This document shows positions 12,006 to 21,147 of a stretch of DNA of 64,000 nt, piece after piece (the stretch's first letter is position 1; the number at the start of each line of letters is the position of its first letter). The translations under genes and the position numbers were made by a program. The notes under the pieces were generated by a model. That model saw only the letters and a list, made by a program, of their open reading frames with translations, was not told the DNA's origin and searched no databases. Origin of the DNA: Isoetes taiwanensis. Taxonomy: Eukaryota; Streptophyta; Lycopodiopsida; Isoetales; Isoetaceae. Location: assembly GCA_021234155.1 (NCBI GenBank), contig JAJEKV010000039.1, positions 9,871,077 to 9,935,076 on the forward strand. Direction: 5' to 3'.

Positions 12006-12385
12006 GGGCCAGATTCCACTATCGTCATTTTGTTTCCTGGAAGTTACGGACAACCAATCAAGAGGCAGGATTTAGAAATTACTTCCGTTTCTGCGATTCC
12101 ACTAGCGGTGGAAGTTAAGCCGAGGATTTTGCTTCGGAAGAGGTTTGGAAGCAGACGTGGAAGCAACAATTGTTGCGCTTAGCCGGCGAGGATGCCCTCC
12201 GTCTTTTACAAGGAAGGGCGCCAAGCTCTAAGATGCTGCCACGCATCGGATCAATGCTTCAGATTCTTTTGTGGTTTAATTGCCTCCACCGTAGTGGAAT
12301 ACCTTGGCGGAAGCTTTGTTCCGTTCAATTGAAGGCAGTTCGTCAAAACTCTAAAACTTCCGTCTCTGCAAGTGGAATCTCGCCC
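12006..12385. mobile_element. PIF/Harbinger-type MITE, 380 bp, TSD TTA
   Basis: The left end GGGCCAGATTCCACT and the right end (minus strand) GGGCGAGATTCCACT form terminal inverted repeats with one mismatch. A TTA lies directly outside each end (12003-12005 and 12386-12388). A 3-bp TTA duplication and a GGGC terminus are the marks of PIF/Harbinger-derived MITEs. The interior repeats the ATTCCACTA/TAGTGGAAT word several times and has no real ORF. A related copy lies at 41389. Confidence 0.8.
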
Positions 12386-12388
12386 TTA

Positions 12389-12825
12389 TTTTAGGAGACA
12401 AATGCTATTTGAAGCCTCAAGTTTCTCGGAAGTCACGCTTGCAGAAATTAGTCCGCGTCAAGCATAATAGCTAAATTTCTTACATGGATTTCATTTTTAT
12501 AAGAACCTAATAGAAGAACCTAAAAACCTAAATTGAACACCACAATATGTCTCAAGCCGAGCATGGTGGCGAATAACAAACATACGAGTTGATTAAGTGC
12601 CAACATTGGCAAATAAAAAAGATATTAGTTTATTAAGTGCCAACATTTCTGGCTAGGACTTCAAGAGAATGTTAACAAGTATGCTTGACCATGGAAAGAC
12701 ACTGGGGTTACAACAATGTATCCCCATACCTCGTGTGCATCGAGAATGCATAAGTATGGATTTTATAATATCAATGCATAAGTATGGATTTTATAATATA
12801 ATGCCCTTTTCTTTTAAGTTATTCC
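12389..12825. other. non-coding stretch, no gene seen
   Basis: AT-rich sequence. A 27-bp word around ATAAGTATGGATTTTATAAT is duplicated at about 12749-12800. Nothing else can be supported. Confidence 0.5.
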
Positions 12826-12985
12826 TTGGCTCGACCTCGGTCTTTCGCCGAGGCCTCACCTTGGTTTGTTGATATTATTTCTCGGCTCGGCCTTGGCCTT
12901 CGGCTGAGGCCTCGCCTTGGTTTGGACAAAAGCAGGCCTGCCCAACCTCGGCTTGATCTCAGCCTTGGGCCGAGGCCTCGCCTCA
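12826..12985. repeat. hairpin-bearing repeat with GAGGCCTCRCCT core
   Basis: Three units carry AGGCCTC at 12851, 12907 and 12973 (spacing 56 and 66 bp). Each is preceded by a Leu-codon-like CTCGGC/CTTGGC stretch that can pair with the CCGAGG or TGAGGCC half, for example CCTCGG-TCTTTCG-CCGAGG at about 12836-12854. The GC-rich hairpins stand out from the AT-rich flanks. No coding sense was found. Confidence 0.6.
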
Positions 12986-12989
12986 GTCA

Positions 12990-13960
12990 TACACACCTAC
13001 TACCAACTGCAAAGTATCACCCATTGGGAGCTTACTCACACCTACTATCAATTCCAAAGTCTCACCCATTAGAAGCTGACTCACACCTACTGTACTCAAC
13101 ATTCATTTGTCAATCTATAAGGAGCTTACTGCCATTTACTGCCAATTCCAAAGTATCACCCATGAAGAGATGATTCACACCTACTACCAATTTGAAAGTA
13201 TCACACATGAGGAGCTGACTCACACCTACTGCAATTTCAAAGTATCACCCATGTAGAGCTTATACACATCTACTACCAACACCTATCAATTCTAAAGTAT
13301 CATCCATTGGGAGCTTATTCACACCTATTGCCATTAGAAGTTGACTCACACCTACTGACAATTCCAAAGCATCATACATGAGGAGCTGACTCATACCTAC
13401 TACAATTTCAAAGTATCCCCCATGTAAAGCTTATACATACCTACTACTAACACCTCTCAATTCCAAAGTATCATCCATTGGAAGCTTACTCACACCTACT
13501 GCCAATTCCAAAGTTGCTCCCATTAGAAGCTGACTCGCACCTACTGCCGATTCCAAAGCATCACACATGAGGAAAGCATCATCCATGTGGCTCAACGTCC
13601 ATATATCGATGTCATTGAGCATCCATTTGACAATTTATGAGAAGTTTACTGCCACGTACTATCAATTCTAAAGAATCACCTTTGAGGAGTCATACCTACT
13701 ATCCATGGGGAGCTTACTCCCACCTACTACCATTTCCAAAGTATTGCATATTTTGAAAACTTTCCATACTTGGACTGAGCTTGCACACCTACTGCCAATT
13801 CCAAAGCATCACACATGATGAAAACATCACCCATGACTCAACATCCAATACTACCAATTCTAAAGAAGGAAGGAAGGAAGAAAGGAAGTATATTTTAACG
13901 TCCAAGGAAGGAAAGAATCATCTATTGCCTACTACCCATGAGGAGCTTACTCCCGCATAT
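12990..13960. repeat. degenerate satellite, about 45-bp unit
   Basis: The phrase TCACACCTACTRCCAATTCC, then AAAGTATCACCCAT and RGGAGCTKACT, recurs about every 45 bp. Clear neighbours are at 13036 and 13081. Some twenty diverged copies run through the block with deletions and partial units. Short ORFs within it reflect the repeat and are not genes. Confidence 0.85.
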
Positions 13961-13969
13961 TTTGAAAAC

Positions 13970-14840
13970 TTTCTATCCTTGGACTGTGCTTGCAAAGTTT
14001 TAAAACTTTTTATTTTTAGACCGAGGTGCCTACCTATGAGTATATGGAACATTCCAGAACATTCTATTTTGGCTTTTTACAAAGCTTCAAAAAACATTTT
14101 ATTTTTAGACTGAGGGATGAGACTTTCTATTTTTGGACTGAACTGCTTGCTCATGAGCGTCTGAGCATGTAGAACATTCTACTTTGCCTTTTTGCAATTT
14201 TTCAGCAAACTTTCTATTTTTAGACTGAGGCGCTTATCCATGAGCATCTAGAATATTCTAGAACTATCTAGAACATCCCATTTTGATTTTTTGTAAAGTT
14301 ACAAAAAAGTTTCTATTTTTGGACTGAGGTGCCTAACCATGAGCACAACATTGTATTTTGACTGTATGAGGTTTCAGAAAACATTCTATATTTAGACTGA
14401 GATGCTTACCCTGAGCATCTAGAACATTCCAGAACACTCTATTTTAGTCCCTTGAAAAGTTTTAGAAAAACTTTCTATTTTAGACTAAGGTGCTTACTCC
14501 GAGTACCTAGAAGATTCCAGAACATTCTATTTTGGCTCCTTGCAAAGTTTCAAAGAAACATTTTATTTTTAGATTGAGGTGTTTACCCATTATCATCTAA
14601 ATCGATTCTAGAGCTATCTAGAACATTCTAGAGTATTCCTGAATTAATCATACCTCAGCCTTAACTATATGTGAACTTCTAATTATTTTAATAAATCAAT
14701 GCTTGGTCTAGTGGTCTAGTGGTCTAGTGGTAGGAATGGGGGGGTTTGGAGGGGGCATGGACTAGGGTTCGAATCCCTTACAAAACATGAAAAAGCCTTG
14801 GAAAGGGTTAAGAACATTCTAGAAGCTTTTAGAACCTCCT
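13970..14840. repeat. about 105-bp tandem repeat carrying HSE-like pentamer runs
   Basis: Each unit joins a TTTCTATTTTTRGACTGAGG segment, a CTTACCYATGAGCATCTAG segment and a run of inverted GAA/TTC pentamers. Perfect four-pentamer runs of the form nGAAnnTTCnnGAAnnTTCn lie at 14046-14065 and 14509-14528. Shorter or one-mismatch runs lie near 14171, 14250, 14421, 14620 and 14811. This is the consensus of a heat-shock element. About six or seven units are visible and are much diverged. Confidence 0.75.
14700..14785 (+). repeat. tRNA-derived (SINE-like) pol III promoter remnant
   Basis: An A-box-like TGGTCTAGTGG, itself triplicated as a 9-bp repeat, is followed after a G-rich stretch by a perfect B box GGTTCGAATCCC at 14766-14777. 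A cloverleaf with acceptor pairing cannot be drawn, so this is not a working tRNA. It is most likely a SINE head or a tRNA pseudogene. Confidence 0.45.
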
Positions 14841-14983
14841 AAAAAATTCCAAAAGCTTCTAAAAGCTTCTAGGACCTTCTAAGGATTTGATGGACGAGAT
14901 CGCGCCTCTTGGCCATCGATGGGGCGTGGAGTTACGCATGGCGGAGGTGGAGTTATTCATGACGGACGACATACACTATAATA

Positions 14984-15029
14984 AACCAAGAAAACAAATA
15001 CAGGCGCGCCTGTATTTGTTTTCTTGGTT
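14984..15029. repeat. perfect 46-bp palindrome
   Basis: Two 23-nt arms starting AACCAAGAAAAC meet with no spacer at the AscI-like centre GGCGCGCC (axis 15006/15007). Every base pairs. Pairing stops exactly at 14983 (A) and 15030 (C). Confidence 0.95.
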
Positions 15030-15177
15030 CATGTATATGAGACATGATATTTCATAAAGTTCGCACTTACAAGCTATGTAAAAGATTCTAACAACATACA
15101 CATTGAGGTACCACTTTGCCCAAACACCATCAACAAAACAATTCTTAAGGCAACCAAAAAAGCTCAAGGGTCAACCA

Positions 15178-16238
15178 CCCCTTCAGCTGACTTATCGATC
15201 TCCCCTTGGCCAGGAATTCTTCGGGGGTTAGAGTAGCATTTTCCCCATCAACCTCAACCTCCTTCTCAACCTCAACCTCCTTCTCCTTATCTTGCTCTGG
15301 TGGTACTGGGTCCACGGGTTGAACTTTCTGTGTTTCCATCACAACAGAAGGTTCTTGATCCTTGAGGACTAGCTGCATAAACTTCGAGCTACCCTCGACC
15401 ACATCTTGGGTGCACATTAGTGTAGTGCCCGCCAAAGCATTAATGTTGTCCTTCTTCGTTTTAAAGAAAGACATGTCCTTTGCTCCAAAACCTGCAACCC
15501 TTCTCAAATGGTCTGTGACAGAATCCTTAGACATTCGGAGAGTGGATTGCAACTCGTGCACTGTTTGTGCCTGAAATCACATCCGATAAAACGAGCAGAT
15601 GTATTCACCACATCAACTGACATCCCCAGAGGACTAACATGGTAGCACTTGAATGCTTTACATCCCTCTTCCACCGGTCCACGCAGATATTCATTAACCT
15701 TTGCGATATAAGAGCCTGGGGAAGGTTAAGCTTTTCTGCCTCCTTGCGGCTATCAACCCAATCACTGACACTGTTTGCGAACATCAGCATCAAATTCTTC
15801 GTGAATATTTCATGAATTTTTCTCAAATCTGCCATGTTCTGAACTTTGAGCTTCTTTACTTCTTTCAGATATTTGATGAGTGCACGCTCAACGGTGCCAA
15901 TCTTCTTCAGTTCCCCCGTGCGGATTTTCATGACACGCCTGCCAGTGTAATCTTTGGTGGTCTTGATAAAGGTGGTGCCTGCCATGATCTCAGTCAACAG
16001 CCTTTGCAAATCCATTGGGTGCATGGACTTTAAAGGTCGGCATTTGTTATTCGTGAACATTCTCAGCCGGTCCTTAACCACTATCGTTTTACCTTTCTCA
16101 TCTTTTAGTTGGTCTTCATGGAATAGCTGAGCCACTTGGAGGCACATATTCCAAGTATCGTCATCCAAGTATACGAAGTAATCGTAGTCTCGCATGCCGA
16201 CTTTCTTCAAAGTCTGCTTCGCTATAGCGAGCCGATCC
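15178..16238 (-). pseudogene. unrecognised protein gene, frameshifted, 5' end missing
   Basis: On the minus strand an acceptor TTATGCAG precedes an open stretch starting DRLAIAKQTLKKVG at 16238. About 180 residues of Lys-rich helical sequence follow. Near 15706-15712 the frame shifts by one base, and the sense clearly continues in the other frame with IAKVNEYLRGPVEEGCKAF and HVSPLGMSVDVVNTSARF. A second break near 15570 leads to a last stretch (15561-15178) of AQTVHELQSTLRM, FGAKDMSFFKTKKDN and an acidic Glu/Val-Lys tail. I do not recognise the family. It lies head to head with the plus-strand gene starting at 17030, with hairpin array 1 between them. The breaks make it a pseudogene. Confidence 0.6.
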
Positions 16239-16284
16239 TGCATAACATAGCAAACTTAGCATATCTGAAGTATATGGTCTTCAA

Positions 16285-17005
16285 ATTGGGCATCTGCCCA
16301 ATTTGAGAGCCAAGAGGCTACAAGCATACACGTCCAATGCATACGAGGGGCAACCCAAATTGGGCGCCTGCCCAATTTGATAGCCAAGAGGCTAAAGGCA
16401 GACATGTTCAATGCATACGGGGGGCAACCCAAATTGGGTGCCCGCCCAATTTGAGAGCCAAGAGGCTACAGGCAAACACATTCAATGGGGTGCAAATTGG
16501 CGGAAGCCCAATTTCAACACCCCTTGTTGTTTCTCTGTTCCCACACATCACAAAGGGGGTGCAAACTTGGCGGGCGCCCAATTTAACACCCCCTTGCTTG
16601 TTTCTCTGCTTCCACACATCACAAGGGGTGCAAATTGTGAGCCCAATTTGCACCCCTTGCTTGTTTCTCTGCTTCCACATCACAAAGGGGGTGGGTTGGT
16701 AGGCGCCAATTTGGCACCCCTTGCTTGTTTCTCTGCTTCCACACATCACAAGGGGTGCAAATTGGGCGGGCGCCCAATTTGGCACCCCCTTGCTTGTTTC
16801 TCTGCTTCCACACATCACAAGCGGTGCAAATTGGGCGGGCGCCCAATTTGGCACCCCCTTGCTTGTTTCTCTGCTTCCACACATCACAAGGGGTTGCAAA
16901 TTGGGCGAGCTCCCAATTTGACCCTCCCCTTGCATGTCCATCGCTGCTTATACATCCTCTGGGGGTGCAAATTGGGCGGGCGCCCAATTTGGCACCTTGG
17001 GGATT
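16285..17005. repeat. hairpin array 1, 69-70 bp period
   Basis: The core CAAATTGGGC-GGGY-GCCCAATTTG (10-bp stem, 4-nt loop) recurs with two spacer types. The first units (16285-16490) have spacers reading GAGAGCCAAGAGGCTA and ATGTTCAATGCAT. The later units have CACCCCCTTGCTTGTTTCTC and TGCTTCCACACATCACAAG. Cores at 16761, 16830 and 16900 (position of ATTGGG) show the period. Several cores have stem mutations. The array ends 25 bp before the ATG at 17030. ORFs inside it are repeat artefacts. Confidence 0.9.
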
Positions 17006-17029
17006 AATGCTTGATGTTATGCACCACCT

Positions 17030-18652
17030 ATGACCAGGACTAAACAAACTGCCTGTGTAGCTAGAACTGGCCCTCCGATGGCACAGGCATTTGCTGCTGC
17101 AAAGGAAACAGAGTCGAGTGTTCAATTTGATGGTATTGTAGTGGTCCCAGATCAGATAACTCCCGTAGCCGATAGGTTCACATAGTGCATCGAGGTTGGC
17201 CCAATCCACCCTGGTTCTAGCACAAATCATCTTAAGGATCTGTGCTTATACTTTGCTGAGCCCGGGAATAGGAGGACACAAAATGCTGGTATAGCAATTG
17301 ATATGACTGTGTGCACTGAAGTTGATTGCGAGATGGATCTTATTGTGGAAGACGTGCTGGATAAGTCATTTGTTGGATACAGGTTGCCCTTTGAAACATA
17401 CGATCCTCAGCTAATGACTGCAAGCATCACTGAGGCTCCACATTCGTGTCAAGCGAAGGGCTGCGTGTTGGCTTCTTATGAAAGCCTTGAGAGATCTGGA
17501 CTGACCAAACGGGAAGATATTATAGATGGATTTAATACAGTTAGGCAATGGATACTTGATCACAAACAAAATCGATCTAAAGCCCTGTACACAGAATATC
17601 ATGGTAAGAACCGACCGAAGGTGTATAACACACTTTGGTTGAAGTCACGTTATGGAGTTACTAGAAAGGGTGATGGAGCCAAAGGCACAGAGAAGGCCAT
17701 TACCGTGGCGTCAGACAAAATCAGTATTCCAAAGAAGAAAAGATCGGAAACACCCACCAAGCACAGCACTGAAACGCCAAAACTGATTCTTGGTGGTATG
17801 CATAGAAGACCACGTAGCCCAGACACAAGCATTGGATCAGAGGAGGTATCTGAGCAGTTCCCACCAGAAAAGCATGTGAAAAAATGAAGTAGACACGAGG
17901 CGATAGCTTCCTCATCCAAGAGAAGAAGAGAAACCACTCCACCCGAGACTTCAGGTGAATCAGAAGGGGAGAGTGAGACTGAGATAGGCTCAGAGGAAGA
18001 TGACATGCAAATTGTGAGTGTTCAATCTCTGGCGGGGCCTTGACCCAGGAGAGGAGATGTGAGTTGTCACAGAGCGCAATGATCAGCATAAAACACAGGG
18101 AAAGGATCTACCCTCTTGGAGTTGAATTTGAAATTGAGGTGGACATATTTAAAATGCATCAAGCCCCTGCAAACATGACCTGCAGGGTCATTAGTGCAGA
18201 ACATATTGACAAACTATATGATTCGTTCATTAATGTCCAGATGCATCCACCTTGTGCGGATGTTGTTCCTTATGATCCAGACACAGGGCATGCAATAAAG
18301 TGGAGAAAGGCCAGTGATTTGGACAATGCAGACTTTTGGATAGTAAATGGGAATCACACTACTGCAGTTGCCCAAATTCTTGTTAATCAGGCCATGGAAA
18401 TGGCCAGCAGACGGGGGACATTTGAAAGACCTTATCTTCTTTTTCTACGCTAAAAGAAAATGTCGGGTGCTAGCGGGGAATCTGACTCCAACAGAGTATG
18501 TAAAGGTGAGCCAGGAAAGCAACGACATCACAAAGAATAACATTCATCAGGATGTTTACTTTGAGCAAATACAACAGCTAAGGAATCAATGGGAATTTTA
18601 TGGCAAGCCGAAGAAAGGAAAGCGTGGACTATCCCAAGGTGGCACATATTCA
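17030..18652 (+). pseudogene. multidomain gene, N-terminal part: H3-tail-like start and ParB-like domain
   Basis: The frame from the ATG at 17030 starts MTRTKQTACVARTG, whose RTKQTA equals histone H3 residues 2-7. It runs to a TAG at about 17186, then continues in the same frame through LKDLCLYFAEPGNRR and the 17303-17887 open stretch to a TGA at 17885. A Ser/Arg/acidic linker follows. The frame then shifts (about 18030) into 18040-18453, with VISAEHIDKLYDSFIN, VVPYD and FWIVNGNHTTAVAQIL. This order of helix, strand and NGNH resembles the ParB/sulfiredoxin fold. A shift back near 18430 leads to FEQIQQLRNQWEFYGKPKKG. The exon ends at 18652 before a consensus donor GTAAGT. With the 21148-23504 exon it makes one broken gene. 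The family is not recognised with certainty. Confidence 0.6.
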
Positions 18653-18719
18653 GTAAGTCTGGCTTCAATTTGTTCATGCAATATGCTTTCTTGAGATCCC
18701 CCATTCTAGTTTGACTGAT

Positions 18720-19265
18720 CAAATTGGGCGGGCGCCCAATTTGGGTTGCCCCCTGTATGCATTGAACATGTTTGCCTGTAGCCTCTTGGCTCTCATATTG
18801 GGCGGGTGCCCAATTTGGCTAGCCCCCCGCATGCATTGAACATGTTTGCCTTTAGCCTCTTGGCTCTCAAATTGGGCGGGTGCCCAATTTGGGTTGCCCC
18901 CGCATGCATTGAACGTGTTTGCCTATAGCCTCTTGGCTCTCAAATTGGGCGGGCACCCAATTTGGGTAGCCCCCCGCATGCATTGAACATGTTTGCCTTT
19001 AGCCTCTTGGCTCTCAAATTGGGCGGGGGCCCAATTTGGGTTGCCCCCGTATGCCTTTGTGATGTATGGAAGCAGAGAAACAACCAAGGGGGTGCCAAAT
19101 TGGGCGCCCCCCTTTGTGATGTGTGGGAACAGAGAAATAAGCAAGAGGGCACAGAAACAAACATGGGGGTAGCCATGGACATGCAAGGGTTTAGGATTGG
19201 GCACCCGCCCAATTTGCAGCCCCCTTGTGATGTGTGGCACAGAAACAAGTGACGGGTTGTCAAAT
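18720..19265. repeat. hairpin array 2 (intronic), 73-74 bp period
   Basis: The same 24-nt hairpin core as in array 1 recurs at 18723, 18797, 18871, 18944 and 19018 (position of ATTGGG). The spacers read TTGCCCCCNGCATGCATTGA, ACATGTTTGCCTNTAG and CCTCTTGGCTCTCA, the reverse complement of the first spacer type of array 1. From about 19040 the spacer changes to GTGATGTGTGG and AGCAGAGAAACAAGC, the reverse complement of the second type. It lies in the intron 18653-21147. Confidence 0.9.
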
Positions 19266-20350
19266 TGGGCAAGGGGAGGGTATAGAAGCATAGAAAACAA
19301 GCAAGATGCATGTAGGGCTGTGGAAAAGTGCATGTAGGGCTGTTGCCTATAGCCGCAGTGGCTTATAGTCAGGACAGAGATGGCTTATAGCCGGGCATGC
19401 AAGTGCGTGCATCTAACAGATGGCCTTCCTTTCACTGAGATGGTCTGCCCTAAGAAAATGATCTAAAGCTAAACAGAATAGCAGTACCTTTTCCTCCCTT
19501 TGAGGGTCGACTTTCCATCAAAACAGTGGCGCTAGATTACCCAGAGAGCGTTTGGACAAATATGAAAGCTGGCACAATCAGTTCGAAGACGACAGGCGCG
19601 GCGTGATCCTCGCAGAAGAAGACTACAAGCAGTTTTGGTCGGAAAGAAATGAATAAGCTTCCAAAAGGGTTATGCGATGAGGGTGGATAGGTGAATGACA
19701 AGTGGCGGCCATGCAAATGGTGAACCTTTTTGAACTAAAAATAGATCATAAAAATAGACCTTACCAAAAGACCATAAAAATAGACTTTTAAAATAAATGT
19801 GCCGCAAACATTAAATGCACATTTCTAAATTAAAAATTATCTGTGGCCTTACATAATAGTTTTGTAATTAATAACCACGTGGTGGAATTTGAATTTAAAT
19901 TTTGAAAACTCGCACGTGTCCAAAATGACACGGGCCCGCCCACTCAATTTTGAAATATGTTTGGTGGTCATTATGGGGGAAATTTGAATTTCAAATTACT
20001 TTCTGGGGAACGGAGCTGCTAAGCCATTTGATCAACATACATTCTTGAGCGGCTTATTGTTCATCGGATGGCGTGCGCTTCAGCGAAGGTACATTACTTT
20101 CGAATAATATGTTTATTCTTTACCCTGTAGCTTGCATGCGCTGATATTAGGATTATTCAGTAGTAACTAGCCAATGTAGTGCAGTTCCATTATGCCAAAA
20201 TTTAATGCCTGGATTAGTATAGAACATTATTGGTGAGGAGATTATTTGATGCCCAATAAATAGACGTTTGACAGATGCATGTCCAGTTCCCCCAACATCT
20301 AATCTTTTGAGGGGCCAGTCTAGATACCAGCTGGGGTAGCCTAGAAGCTG
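19266..20350. other. intron sequence with one exon-like coding stretch
   Basis: Most of this shows no sense. A stretch at about 19513-19656 is open on the plus strand and reads RLPRERLDKYESWHNQFEDD, then RRGVILAEEDYKQFWSERNE and a TAA at 19654-19656. Its composition is strongly protein-like. It could be an alternative last exon of the 17030 gene or a fragment of another gene. The AT-rich part at 19720-20000 holds nothing that I can support. Confidence 0.4.
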
Positions 20351-20354
20351 GGGA

Positions 20355-21098
20355 TACAGCCCAATTTGACACCCTAGGTAGATGCGAATGGCCAAAGTAA
20401 ATTCTAGCTGGGTTAGCAAATTGGGCTGCTGTCCAATTTCACACCTAGGTAGATGTGCACGGCCAAGTAGATTTCACCCGGGGTGGCAAATTGGGCGGGT
20501 GCCCAATTTGACCCCCTAAGTAACTATATGTATGGCCAGATAGACCCCCTAAATAACTATGATGGCAAATTGGGCGGGTCAATTTGACCCCTAAGAAACG
20601 CGGTATGGCCCTGACAGATGCCACTGTGATGATGGCAAATTGTGGGGTGCCCAATTTGACCCCTCGATGCTTGTGTATGGCGGCCGGATACTATTTGTGA
20701 TGGCAAATTGGGCGGGTGCCCAATTTGACCCCCTGAGTAACTGTGTGTGGCCAGCTTAGATACCACCAGGGTTGGCAAATTGGGCGGGTGCCCAATTTGA
20801 CCTGTTAAATAAATGTGTATGGACAACATAGATACCACCTGTGATGGCAAATTGGGCGGGTGCCCAATTTGAACCCCCTGAGTAACTGTGTGTGGCCAGC
20901 TTAGATACCACCTGGGTTGGCAAATTGGGCGGGTGCCCAAATTGACCTGCTAAGTAAATGTGTATGGTCAGCATAGATACCACCTGTGGTGGCAAATTGG
21001 GCGGGTGCCCCATTTGACCCCCCTGAGTAACTGTGTATGGCCAGCATAGATACTACGTGTGGTGGCAAACTGGGCGGGTGCCCAATTTGACCCCCGAG
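20355..21098. repeat. hairpin array 3 (intronic), 72-73 bp period
   Basis: The same hairpin core is combined with a third, unrelated spacer: ACCCCCTGAGTAACTGTGT, ATGGCCAGCATAGATACCAC and CTGTGGTGG. ATTGGG positions 20707, 20779, 20851, 20924 and 20996, and the variant at 21069, give the period. The first three or four units (20355-20640) are eroded. The array ends about 50 bp before the splice acceptor at 21147. Confidence 0.9.
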
Positions 21099-21147
21099 GT
21101 AGATCTGATCCTACTTGGCTCTGGAGCTGATTCATTTTTTTGTGTAG

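Noticed and set aside
14700-14785. Functional tRNA gene
   Set aside because: A and B boxes are present, but there is no acceptor stem or regular anticodon arm.
16408-17230. Long ORFs on both strands rich in repeated Cys-Asp-Val-Trp-Lys-Gln-like peptides
   Set aside because: They are translations of the 69-70 bp hairpin repeat (not a multiple of three in all units) and exist in several frames at once.
16285-21098. CRISPR-like layout (repeats of about 24 bp with spacers of about 48 bp)
   Set aside because: The spacers are themselves repeated within each array, there are no cas genes, and introns, LINEs and PPR genes show that this is a plant nuclear genome.
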